64,000 bases of DNA from Nitrospira sp. (GTDB lineage Bacteria > Nitrospirota > Nitrospiria > Nitrospirales > Nitrospiraceae). Below are positions 37,547 to 47,047 of this stretch, piece by piece; positions within the stretch are counted from its first letter, which is position 1; the number at the start of each line of letters is the position of its first letter. The notes beneath the pieces are model-generated. The model searched no databases and was not told the DNA's origin. It worked only from the letters and a program-made list of their open reading frames with translations. The position numbers and the translations under genes are program-made. The stretch spans positions 96,931-160,930 of the forward strand of contig JALHMZ010000009.1 in NCBI GenBank assembly GCA_022843785.1. Reading direction: 5' to 3'.

Positions 37547-40500
37547 ATGCGTCGTCTGCTCATTTTTGTTTTGGCCCTTGCCCTGAGCCATACGTCATTT
37601 ACTATCAGCGCTTCTCACGCAAAGGAGAACGACGGCGATGTGCCACTGGCCGGGATTAGTGCCTCGCTGCAGCCTGATCCCTTCACTGGCACCCTGACTG
37701 GCAGCATTCCGATTGAAGTGCCGCCCGGGCGCAACGGTGTGCAGCCAAATCTGGCGTTGAACTATGTGAGTAGTGGGGGTAACGGCTGGCTGGGCATGGG
37801 GTGGAAGCTCGAGATGGGCACAATTGAACGCCAAACAAAGTGGGGTGTGTTGTACGGTCCGAGTACACAAGAAGATCTCGACGGAAAAGTGTACACCATC
37901 CGGCTGAATGGTATTTCTGCGGACCTGGTCAAATTGCCAGCGCCTGCAGGAAGTGAGGCTTACGGCACTAAAATCGAAGGGAGCTTTCTTCGGCTTAAGA
38001 AACTGACCACGGGTGGCTGGGAAGTAACTGACACGAAAGGGACTAAATACACGTTTGGGAAAACCTACCGCTTGGAAAGTGGAGGAAATATCTTCAAATG
38101 GTGCCTAGAGGAAGTCAGAGATACCGATGGCAATTTCATGAAGGTCTATTACACAGGAGACCAAGGCCAAGGCTATCTTGACTACATTGACTACACGGGG
38201 TTCGGAGCAGGAACCGGATCAGACGCCCCGACCAATAGAGTGAAGTTCTATTTGGAGGACACAAGACCTGATAAGTCGACGCTTTATACGAGCAATTTTG
38301 CAATTTCGACAGCCAAGCGCCTGAGGTCGATCAGTGTCTGGTCGGATTTGGCAATGACAAGACTCGTGCGGGCCTATCAGCTGACATACAACCAAAGTGG
38401 AAGCACGGGGAGTTCCCTTCTGGCTACCGTCCAACAGTTTGGGAGTGATGCCGCTATAAATGCGTCGAATGGTGTAGTGACCGGGACAAATGCCTTACCT
38501 CCGATCACGTTGGCTGCCCCCGAGGCTAACAATAGCTTTGCCCAGCCAGCCGTTTGGGCCGATTATGCACCAGCCTACAATCTTAGTTCTCATTCATGGT
38601 CTGCGGATGTCAATGGAGACGGGAGAACAGATCTCATTTATCTGAGTGCGTCGCCATACAAGTATATGGTGATGCTCAGTAATGGGAACGGATTTGCCCC
38701 TGCTGCTTCATGGAGAGACTACCCGACGGGGGCCGATGCCAATAGCAGTTGGAGTTCGCATTGGGTGATGGATGCCGATGGAGATGGGAAGGCTGATATC
38801 GTCTATCTGAGTGTGGCCCCGAATCGCTACATGGTCATGAAGAGTAACGGGAGCGGCTTCGATGCGCCGGTGGCCTGGGCAGACTACGTGGCGGTGTACG
38901 CATGGGCTCAGTTTTGGCCGCGGGACGTCAATGGCGATGGAAGGACGGATCTCGTCTATCTCAGCAGTACCACGCCGCGTAACTACATGGTGATGCTCAG
39001 TACCGGTACGAGTTTCACCGCGCCGGTATCGTGGGGGATCTATCCAACGGGGGCCGATGCCAATAATAGTTGGACTTCTCATTGGCTAATTGATGTGAAC
39101 GGTGATGGAAGGAGCGACATTGTCTATCTGAGTGTGGCCCCGAATCGCTACATGGTCATGAAGAGTAACGGGAGCGGCTTCGATGCGCCGGTGGCCTGGG
39201 CAGACTACGTGGCGGTGTACGCATGGGCTCAGTTTTGGCCGCGGGACGTCAATGGCGATGGAAGGACGGATCTCGTCTATCTCAGCAGTACCACGCCGCG
39301 TAACTACATGGTGATGCTCAGTACCGGTACGAGTTTCACCGCGCCGGTATCGTGGGGGATCTATCCAACGGGGGCCGATGCCAATAATAGTTGGACTTCT
39401 CATTGGCTAATTGATGTGAACGGTGATGGAAGGAGCGACATTGTCTATCTGAGTGTGGCCCCGAATCGCTACATGGTCATGAAAAGCACAGGGTCCAATT
39501 TTGCTTCACCTGTGGCTTGGGCGGATTATGTCGCGGTCAACAACTGGAGTCAGTTCTGGCCGATCGATGTAACGGGGGACGGGAATGCCGATCTTGTGTA
39601 TCTCAGTACCACGCCGAACAAGTTCATGGTCATGGCCAGTAATAGCACGTTCGACTTTCTGGTCAGTGCCATCAACGGCATTGGTGGTTTTACCCGATTT
39701 ACCTATACGCCAACGCCACAACTAGCTACGACACAGACGAGCTTGCCTTTTCCCGTCCATGTTGTGACAGCCGTGGCCTCTTGCGACAACTGGAGCAGCG
39801 CGGCTGGAACCTGTTTAGGCAATAACAGTACGACAAACTATCTATACGACGGTGGCTATTTTAACTTTCAGTATCGAGATTTCCGTGGGTTTCAGCATGC
39901 CAAGGTCATCGGGCCGATGGGACCCAATAGTGAGCAGGTGGCCATGGAAACCTGGTTCCATCAAGGGACGGGACTCAGTAACACGCAGGACCCACTGAGT
40001 GACTTGCAGTCTGCACAGGTGGCCTACACAGCAGGGAGGCCTTATAAGACCACCGTGTCTGATGCACAACCACCGTACACGGTATTTTCAGAAAGGACGA
40101 CCATCTACCGAGCGGATAGCGAGAACCAGGTGCCATGGTATACGCCGGTCTCAGATGTCAGTACGAAGGTCGATAATGCACTGAAAGAAATGAAGGTGAC
40201 GTATCTGTATGACGATTATGGCAATGTGCTTCAGGAGCAGCATTATGGAGAGACACTAATCAGTGGCGATGAGAAGACGATCGATCGCGCAATCAGCAAC
40301 AATACGACCGACTGGCTCATTGGGTTTCCAACTCGCGAGACCATCTATGCTGGACTCGGGACAGCGGGAGCTAAGCTGTCAGAGTCGTTGATGTCTTATG
40401 ACGGAAGCGGGAGCTGTACAACACCGAATGGTGTGTCGATTCCGACCAAGGGGCATTTGACGCGAGTCGAGCGATGGCTCAACGGCGGACCTAATCCTGT

Positions 40501-43282
40501 CAACGGAACCGACTATGACAGTTACGGCAATATTATCTGTACGGTAAGTCCTAGTGGCGATCCGGCGGGAACGATAACCACGATCGTCTATGACGCTGCG
40601 ACAAAAACGTTCCCCTTGATGGTATCAAAACCCCTAGGTGCAGTTGCAATAACAGAGTACTACGGCGTCAATGGCGTGGAGGCCGAATTCGGCCTCTATG
40701 GGCAGGTGAGGAGCGTGAAGGACGCCAATGATCAGATCATCACAACGAAGTATGACAAGTTCGGCCGCAAGATAGAAGTAATCACTCCCTATCTTGATCT
40801 CAACGGATCGCCGAGCACTTTTACGACCATAATGGCCTATCTAAATTGGGGGTTAGGAGTCGGTCCTAACGCAGCGACACATCAACATTTGCACACGATC
40901 AACAGCCTAAATCTATCGTCTTGGACATTTTTTGATGGACTGGGCCGGACGATTACCAAGAAGAGTACGGGGCCAGGCAATGAATTGATTCGGGCCGACA
41001 CTGTCTATGATCTGCGAGGGCAACAGTGGAAAACCACGCTGCCCTATTTTGAGGCGACTGGCACTCCGGATATCCGAACAACAAGTTATGATGCAGCCAG
41101 TCGGGTTACTCAGGTTAGAAACGCTGACGGAACAACCAGCAAGTTATGTTACTCCGGATGGGAAACCACCACGATCGATCCCAAACAGCATTGGAAAAGA
41201 CAAACCAAAGATGTCTATGGCCGAACGGTCAAGACCGAAGAGTTCACAGGCACGCAGGCGAATTGTGGACCGTTGAGCGAAGTTTCGGTATACGCCACCA
41301 CGCGCTATCAATACGATCTACTTGGCAATCTGCTCAAAGTAACCGATGGAAGCCCGCAGCAGAACATCACGACTATGCGTTATGACACGTTAGGCCGCAA
41401 GATCGCGATGAGCGATCCCGATATGGGGAGATGCGGTGATCTCACGGCATTGTCTCCAAACACAACCTATCCATGGTATGCCGCGCCTTGCTGGAATTAT
41501 CAGTACGACGTCGCCGGTAATCTTGTGAGGCAAACGGATGCGAAGAATCAAAACCTGTGGTTTCGGTACGATGCGCTCAATCGACGGAAGCAAAAGGATT
41601 TCAATGTTCAAAAGGCTGATGGTGCAGGGGATGTTCGTTATCTATTTGAAACGTCGGTCAAAACCCATAACCAAGTCGGCCGTCTCAAGCAGCTCATTGA
41701 CGCGGCTAGCAACGTGACGTTTCGCTATGATCCGACTGGACGGATCGTACGAACAGATAAAGTGGTGAATGGGGCGACTTATTCCACTGAGAGCAGCTAC
41801 GACGGCCTCGGCCGTCTGGTAAAGGTCAAGTATCCGCCGAGCTTGACAAAGGTTGCAGACTATTTCTATGCCGGTCCTTGGTTATTGAAAGTCATGGAGG
41901 GGGCAACCACGTATGTACACTACTCAGGCTATAATGCTATGGGGCAAGCAGCCACGGAGACCTATGGAAATGGTGTGGTTACCACGAATGTCTACGAGCC
42001 AAATACCTTCCGGCCTGAGTCGACCAAGACCATTGGCTCGACGGCGCCGACAGCTCCTGCCAGTCTGATCGCCACTGCGTTTAGTGCCAGCCGGATTGAT
42101 CTGAGCTGGGCCGCAGCCATGGACAATACTGGTGTGACCGGGTATCGCATCGAGCGTTGCCGTGGTAGTGCGTGCAGCAATTTTGCAGAGATTGCGACGA
42201 CAGCTTCCGGTACTCTAATCTATAGCGATATCGGTCTGACACAAGGAAATCCATACACCTATCGTGTGCGAGCAGTTGATGGCTCCAATAAGCTCGGGGC
42301 CTATTCTCAGCCGGCTACCGCTATACCCACCGATACGACCTCGCCTAGCGCTCCGGGATCGCTGACGGCCATGGTCGTCAGCACGACACAGATCGATCTC
42401 AGTTGGAAGGAGTCGGTGGACAGCTCGTACCTCATGACGTACCGTATTGAGCGTTGCGCGGGGTCGGCTTGCGCGAACTTTGTTGAGATCGGAACCGCGA
42501 CGGCGACCGGGTATAGCAATAGTGGTTTGAGCGCAAATACTACGTATCGATATCGGGTGAGGGCAAGCGATCATTCAAACAACTTCAGCGCCTATTCCAC
42601 TCCGGTTACCGTGACGACGACACTGCCGTCGGATGCCAGTGCCCCCACTGGACCAGGATCGTTGACGGCAACCGTGGCAAGCAATACGCAGATCAATCTT
42701 GGCTGGACTGCATCAACGGACAATATTGGCGTCACAGGCTATCGAGTCGAACGGTGCCACGGCGTTGGTTGTAGCAACTTCGTGCAGATTGCCACAGCTG
42801 CGACGCTCACCTTTAACAATACTGCCCTGATTCAGGGGAATTCCTACTCGTATCGCGTGCGAGCGACCGATGCGGCCGGCAATCTCGGTGCCTATTCCCC
42901 CATTGCGACTGGTACCACGACTGATGCCATATCACCGACTGTTCCCGCTGGATTGTTTGCCATGGCTCAAGGCCCAGGACAAATAGCGGTAACATGGACC
43001 ACCTCAACCGACGCTTCCAATGTCATTCAGTACCAGATCGAACGGTGTCAAGGCGCCGGTTGTTCAACCTTCTCACCCGTCACGACAACGGTGCTCACAT
43101 CGTTTACTGATACGGGACTTGCGGCCAACATGCCATACAGCTATCGAGTTCGCGCCATCGATGGAGCGAGCAATGTCAGTACCTATTCAGCGACTGTGAG
43201 CGTAACCACGTTCCTCGCGCCTCCACCGCCATCGACCGGCTACGGAATCTTAGCCTATGGCACCGGCCGATATGGTGAATAA
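37547..43282 (+). CDS. giant secreted SpvB/FG-GAP/YD-repeat protein with four C-terminal FN3 domains; TcB-like
   Basis: Signal peptide MRRLLIFVLALALSHTSFTISASHAKE; SpvB-like N-term; DVNGDGRTDLVYLS repeats; YD repeats; four FN3 units; no RHS core. Confidence 0.9.
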   Translation: MRRLLIFVLALALSHTSFTISASHAKENDGDVPLAGISASLQPDPFTGTLTGSIPIEVPPGRNGVQPNLALNYVSSGGNGWLGMGWKLEMGTIERQTKWGVLYGPSTQEDLDGKVYTIRLNGISADLVKLPAPAGSEAYGTKIEGSFLRLKKLTTGGWEVTDTKGTKYTFGKTYRLESGGNIFKWCLEEVRDTDGNFMKVYYTGDQGQGYLDYIDYTGFGAGTGSDAPTNRVKFYLEDTRPDKSTLYTSNFAISTAKRLRSISVWSDLAMTRLVRAYQLTYNQSGSTGSSLLATVQQFGSDAAINASNGVVTGTNALPPITLAAPEANNSFAQPAVWADYAPAYNLSSHSWSADVNGDGRTDLIYLSASPYKYMVMLSNGNGFAPAASWRDYPTGADANSSWSSHWVMDADGDGKADIVYLSVAPNRYMVMKSNGSGFDAPVAWADYVAVYAWAQFWPRDVNGDGRTDLVYLSSTTPRNYMVMLSTGTSFTAPVSWGIYPTGADANNSWTSHWLIDVNGDGRSDIVYLSVAPNRYMVMKSNGSGFDAPVAWADYVAVYAWAQFWPRDVNGDGRTDLVYLSSTTPRNYMVMLSTGTSFTAPVSWGIYPTGADANNSWTSHWLIDVNGDGRSDIVYLSVAPNRYMVMKSTGSNFASPVAWADYVAVNNWSQFWPIDVTGDGNADLVYLSTTPNKFMVMASNSTFDFLVSAINGIGGFTRFTYTPTPQLATTQTSLPFPVHVVTAVASCDNWSSAAGTCLGNNSTTNYLYDGGYFNFQYRDFRGFQHAKVIGPMGPNSEQVAMETWFHQGTGLSNTQDPLSDLQSAQVAYTAGRPYKTTVSDAQPPYTVFSERTTIYRADSENQVPWYTPVSDVSTKVDNALKEMKVTYLYDDYGNVLQEQHYGETLISGDEKTIDRAISNNTTDWLIGFPTRETIYAGLGTAGAKLSESLMSYDGSGSCTTPNGVSIPTKGHLTRVERWLNGGPNPVNGTDYDSYGNIICTVSPSGDPAGTITTIVYDAATKTFPLMVSKPLGAVAITEYYGVNGVEAEFGLYGQVRSVKDANDQIITTKYDKFGRKIEVITPYLDLNGSPSTFTTIMAYLNWGLGVGPNAATHQHLHTINSLNLSSWTFFDGLGRTITKKSTGPGNELIRADTVYDLRGQQWKTTLPYFEATGTPDIRTTSYDAASRVTQVRNADGTTSKLCYSGWETTTIDPKQHWKRQTKDVYGRTVKTEEFTGTQANCGPLSEVSVYATTRYQYDLLGNLLKVTDGSPQQNITTMRYDTLGRKIAMSDPDMGRCGDLTALSPNTTYPWYAAPCWNYQYDVAGNLVRQTDAKNQNLWFRYDALNRRKQKDFNVQKADGAGDVRYLFETSVKTHNQVGRLKQLIDAASNVTFRYDPTGRIVRTDKVVNGATYSTESSYDGLGRLVKVKYPPSLTKVADYFYAGPWLLKVMEGATTYVHYSGYNAMGQAATETYGNGVVTTNVYEPNTFRPESTKTIGSTAPTAPASLIATAFSASRIDLSWAAAMDNTGVTGYRIERCRGSACSNFAEIATTASGTLIYSDIGLTQGNPYTYRVRAVDGSNKLGAYSQPATAIPTDTTSPSAPGSLTAMVVSTTQIDLSWKESVDSSYLMTYRIERCAGSACANFVEIGTATATGYSNSGLSANTTYRYRVRASDHSNNFSAYSTPVTVTTTLPSDASAPTGPGSLTATVASNTQINLGWTASTDNIGVTGYRVERCHGVGCSNFVQIATAATLTFNNTALIQGNSYSYRVRATDAAGNLGAYSPIATGTTTDAISPTVPAGLFAMAQGPGQIAVTWTTSTDASNVIQYQIERCQGAGCSTFSPVTTTVLTSFTDTGLAANMPYSYRVRAIDGASNVSTYSATVSVTTFLAPPPPSTGYGILAYGTGRYGE
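38811..39480 (+). repeat. 321-bp (107-aa) tandem repeat within the TcB-like gene, about two near-identical copies plus partial flanking copies
   Basis: 'gtgtggccccgaatcgctacatggtcatgaa' recurs at 38811, 39132 and 39453. Confidence 0.9.
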
Positions 43283-43298
43283 CAGTCTTGGGAAGGAG

Positions 43299-43982
43299 AT
43301 GATGACAATGACGTACATGAGTAGGGAACATCGTGGCATCTTATTCATAGTGCTCTCATTCGTGATTGTGCTGGCCAGTTTGGCGGATACAGCCGAGGCA
43401 GTCTGTACGCCGCTCGGCACAACCACGTCGAATCACGGGTTGTGCAAGCCTGATAACGGCGAGCCTGGTTGGACCAATGCGCTCAACAGCAACTGGGACA
43501 AAGTAGATAATCATATCGTTCCGAGCGGAGCGGTGATGTTCTACGCCGCTGCCACACCGCCGGGTGGGTGGTACGCTTGCGACGGTTCTGCCAAGAATAG
43601 AACGACCGACGCCGCCTTGTTTGCAGTGATCGGTACCATTTTTGGGGCTGGCGATGGATCCACCACGTTCAACCTGCCGGATGGTCGATCCCGCAATATC
43701 ATCATGGCAGGTACGGGGCCTGGGCTTTCTGCCAGAAACCTGGGTGCGACGGGTGGGGAAGAGAATCATGTTTTGAGCACGACAGAAATGCCATCGCATA
43801 CCCATCCTGTGCAGGGCTTTGGTTCGTGTGTGACCCAAGGGTGCCCTGGCACCACTTTTTCTGGGGCGTATCAATCCAGTGGGACATACAACGCCGATTT
43901 CAACACGAATGCAAGTGGTGGTGGTGGTTCGCATAACGTCATGGACCCTTTTCTAGCCCTGACCTGCATGATTAAGAAATAA
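43299..43982 (+). CDS. secreted phage tail-collar domain protein
   Basis: Signal peptide; 'PSGAVMFYAAATPPGGWYACDGSAKNRTTDAALFAVIGTIFGAGDGSTTFNLPDGRSR' is the tail-collar motif. Confidence 0.85.
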   Translation: MMTMTYMSREHRGILFIVLSFVIVLASLADTAEAVCTPLGTTTSNHGLCKPDNGEPGWTNALNSNWDKVDNHIVPSGAVMFYAAATPPGGWYACDGSAKNRTTDAALFAVIGTIFGAGDGSTTFNLPDGRSRNIIMAGTGPGLSARNLGATGGEENHVLSTTEMPSHTHPVQGFGSCVTQGCPGTTFSGAYQSSGTYNADFNTNASGGGGSHNVMDPFLALTCMIKK

Positions 43983-44061
43983 TAGTGGAGATGGGATTGC
44001 TCGTGTGGATGAATCATTGGCACACCATTGTGGATAGTCTTCCAAAACGGTGAGGGAAGCA

Positions 44062-45921
44062 ATGATGAATATGGCGCGATGGGGTAAAGCGCATAGGGTG
44101 TGGGCGAGGTTTGCGATGGTGGTGGTCACCGGGGCCTTGTGGAGTGCCTCGCCTGAGGCTCGCGCCGACGTCCTGCAGCACTTCAATTATAGTTACGATG
44201 ACGCGAATAATGTCATCGGCATTACGGATAATGTGACGCCAGCCAATACCCAAACCCTCACCTATGACAATCAGGATCGTCTGGATAGCGCTACTGGGAG
44301 CTATGGCTTCTACGACTATGCCTATGACGCCATCGGAAACATGACCGTTAATCCTCAACTGGGGGCGAGCAATCAGGCCTATGCCTACCGTACAGACGGC
44401 ATTCGGCCGCACGCGGTCTGTATTACGGGGGCGATAGGTGTGACCTGTCCGGCAACCAGCCAGCCCTATCAGTACGATGCGAATGGGAACCTGACGAGCG
44501 GGAGTGGCCGGGTCTATGACTGGAGCGAAGAGAATAAGCCAACCTGTATTGCGACCGCCGCCGGCACCTGCGGCGCCGCTTTAGGCAAGACGACTTTTGT
44601 ATATGACGGTCGTGGTAGTCGGCTGAAGAAGATCGCTGGCCCAACGACGACACTGTACGTCAGCAAACTGTACGAATGTGACAATGGCAGCTGTTCCCGA
44701 TATATCTGGGTCGGGAAGAAACGCATCGCGGTGATACCAGATAGCCCGACCGCACAAATTTGTAACGCTACCCAAAGCCCGGGTGGCGCCTGCTACTACC
44801 ATACGGATCATTTAGGATCGAGCAGCACGATCACAGATCCCAGCGGCACGCTCATCGAAAGCGTTTCGTACTATCCATATGGCGAGGTGAGAACCGATAG
44901 CCCTGGTACGCCCGTGAGTGTGCCGTACAAGTACACGGGAAAAGAAAAAGATACCAGCACCGGACTGTATTACTACGAGGCACGATACTACGATCCAGTT
45001 CTGGCCCGCTTCATCAGCGCGGATACGATTGTGCCCAGCGCCAAGGAATCGCGGGACTTCAATCGGTATACGTATGTGCGAAACAATCCATTCTTGTATA
45101 CCGATCCCAGTGGCAATTTCATTGAAGCGTTTATTGGATTTCTTGGATTTGGGGGAAATACAATAGTGGACTTGGCGCTTGAGGCTGCAAAGCGGGCGGC
45201 TGAAGAAGAAATTCGCAGGGCGATCCAAAAAGCCCGAAACGGTCAAACGTATTCTTTTAATCTTCACCGTGCCTTCTTGACGTTTGAAAGGGCTTTCTTT
45301 TTGGGCGATGCAGGATTGGCCATCGACCACCTTACAGGTCGCAACGTTGAGAAGTTTCAGGAGACTCGTATCGCGGGTTATCTCCGGGCCGGATATCTTA
45401 TCACCGGAGCAGCTGTGGCCACCTTTGTTTGTGTGCCTTGTTCAGCTGGTATTGCAAAAGGAGCGTTGGTAGGAACTGTTGGGGGACTTGCAAAATCAGT
45501 GATAGCTGATGAAGATCCATCGCGGGCAGTGTTGATGGGGGGTGCGCTGGGCGCAATCGGGGGTGGTATAGGCGGTGACCTCATTGGCCCTGGGCTTGAG
45601 ACAGCGTTTACTACACCCCTAAAAATAGTAGGATTTACAGCCGGAACTGCGGGAAAAGGAAGTGCGTTTCTCGGAAGCCTAATTGGCAATACGACAGGTG
45701 GGTCACTTTCCGGAGGGCTTGAGGCAGTAATCAAGGGGAAAGATATTGAAGCAGGCTTCCAACTCGGTGCATTTACTGGGGCAGTAGGAACGGGACTGCA
45801 AGTTCCTGGGGGCATACTTAATTTGGGGAGTCATCTGAAGTTGTCAAGCGAGCTTATTGTAGATCTTGGCGATGATCTGGGGGCTCCATATCTATTTAGT
45901 GAGATTGGTGGAGACAACTGA
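44062..45921 (+). CDS. secreted RHS-core protein (TcC-like) with C-terminal variable domain
   Basis: Signal peptide; YD repeats; RHS core 'YKYTGKEKDTSTGLYYYEARYYDPVLARFISADT'; Gly-rich hydrophobic C-terminus. Confidence 0.9.
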   Translation: MMNMARWGKAHRVWARFAMVVVTGALWSASPEARADVLQHFNYSYDDANNVIGITDNVTPANTQTLTYDNQDRLDSATGSYGFYDYAYDAIGNMTVNPQLGASNQAYAYRTDGIRPHAVCITGAIGVTCPATSQPYQYDANGNLTSGSGRVYDWSEENKPTCIATAAGTCGAALGKTTFVYDGRGSRLKKIAGPTTTLYVSKLYECDNGSCSRYIWVGKKRIAVIPDSPTAQICNATQSPGGACYYHTDHLGSSSTITDPSGTLIESVSYYPYGEVRTDSPGTPVSVPYKYTGKEKDTSTGLYYYEARYYDPVLARFISADTIVPSAKESRDFNRYTYVRNNPFLYTDPSGNFIEAFIGFLGFGGNTIVDLALEAAKRAAEEEIRRAIQKARNGQTYSFNLHRAFLTFERAFFLGDAGLAIDHLTGRNVEKFQETRIAGYLRAGYLITGAAVATFVCVPCSAGIAKGALVGTVGGLAKSVIADEDPSRAVLMGGALGAIGGGIGGDLIGPGLETAFTTPLKIVGFTAGTAGKGSAFLGSLIGNTTGGSLSGGLEAVIKGKDIEAGFQLGAFTGAVGTGLQVPGGILNLGSHLKLSSELIVDLGDDLGAPYLFSEIGGDN

Positions 45922-45989
45922 CATTTGGACGTTCCAGGCTTTAATGGCCATCTTTGGGGTTATCGTTGAAACTTGGTTGGGAGTAAAGA

Positions 45990-46985
45990 GGGGTCAGGCT
46001 TTTATATCTTGACTATCTTAATCGTTTAGCCTTATTCTCCCTGCTCATGGCGCGACGTCCACGTGTGTTGGCTCCGCAGGTGCTCTATCATGTCATTGTC
46101 CGGGGGAACCACCGGCAGGTCACCTTTCGCACCCCGTCCGACTATCAGGCGTATCAAGAGCGGCTCGCCCGATATCTCCTCCAGTGCCGGGTCCGCCTGT
46201 GGGCCTACTGCCTGATGCCGAATCATGTCCACCTGTTAGCTGAAACCGCGAGCGAACCGCTCTCGGCGTTTATGCAACGCCTGCAACAGTCCTATACCCA
46301 GTATTTCAATCGGACCCATCGAACGGTCGGTCATTTGTTTCAAGGGCGGTACAAGGCGATCGTATGTGAGAAAGATCGGTATCTGCTGGCCCTCATTCGG
46401 TATATCCATCTCAATCCCGTTCGGGCCAACTTAGTCAAACAGCCGGAGGCCTATCTCTACAGCGGTCATGCCGCCTATCTCGCGGGCCACGCCACGGCGC
46501 TGTTGGATCCTATGCCTGGCCTGGAAATCGTCGGCGGGCCACGGGCGTATCGGCAGTTTGTGCGAGAGGGGATGGGGGAGGGGCACCAGGCGGACTACTA
46601 TGCCGTGGCGGACCAGCGCTTTCTGGGCACGGATCGCTTTGTCGAACAGTGGCAGGACCGGATAGATGAAACGCCGCCTTCGCGTCCGCGTCAGGAGCTT
46701 TCCCGCGCCCTTCAGGCGGTGGCGGCAGGTCTGGGGACAGACGTGGCGCAGCTTCGGAGTGCCGACCGCAGTTGGGCGGTCTCACGGCAACGGACGTTGG
46801 CGGCCTATGTTCTCATCCGGCGGTGGGGCTTTCGCGCATGCGATGTCGCGGAGGCCTTTAAACGGGATCCGGCAACGCTGAGCGTCTTGCTGACGCGCTA
46901 CGCCACCCGGTTGCAGAAGGAGCCTTCGACGCAACGGGGCCTCGATCGGCTGGCCAAGACGATTAAGATATAAAAGTCTGACCCC
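45990..46985 (+). mobile_element. REP-associated (IS200-like) transposase element with inverted flanking sequences
   Basis: Left GGGGTCAGGCTTTTATATCTT(gactatc)TTAATCGT; right ACGATTAAGATATAAAAGTCTGACCCC is its inverted counterpart. Confidence 0.8.
46047..46973 (+). CDS. REP-associated tyrosine (Y1) transposase, RAYT family
   Basis: 'QVLYHVIVRGNHRQ', 'LWAYCLMPNHVHLLAE', 'YTQYFNRTHRTVGHLFQGRYKAIVCEKDRYLLALIRYIHLNPVRA'. Confidence 0.93.
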   Translation: MARRPRVLAPQVLYHVIVRGNHRQVTFRTPSDYQAYQERLARYLLQCRVRLWAYCLMPNHVHLLAETASEPLSAFMQRLQQSYTQYFNRTHRTVGHLFQGRYKAIVCEKDRYLLALIRYIHLNPVRANLVKQPEAYLYSGHAAYLAGHATALLDPMPGLEIVGGPRAYRQFVREGMGEGHQADYYAVADQRFLGTDRFVEQWQDRIDETPPSRPRQELSRALQAVAAGLGTDVAQLRSADRSWAVSRQRTLAAYVLIRRWGFRACDVAEAFKRDPATLSVLLTRYATRLQKEPSTQRGLDRLAKTIKI

Positions 46986-47047
46986 ATTACTTCTCTTACC
47001 ATTACTTCTCTTAAGTCTGTCATCCACGAGCCGCTTGCCTAGATTTT

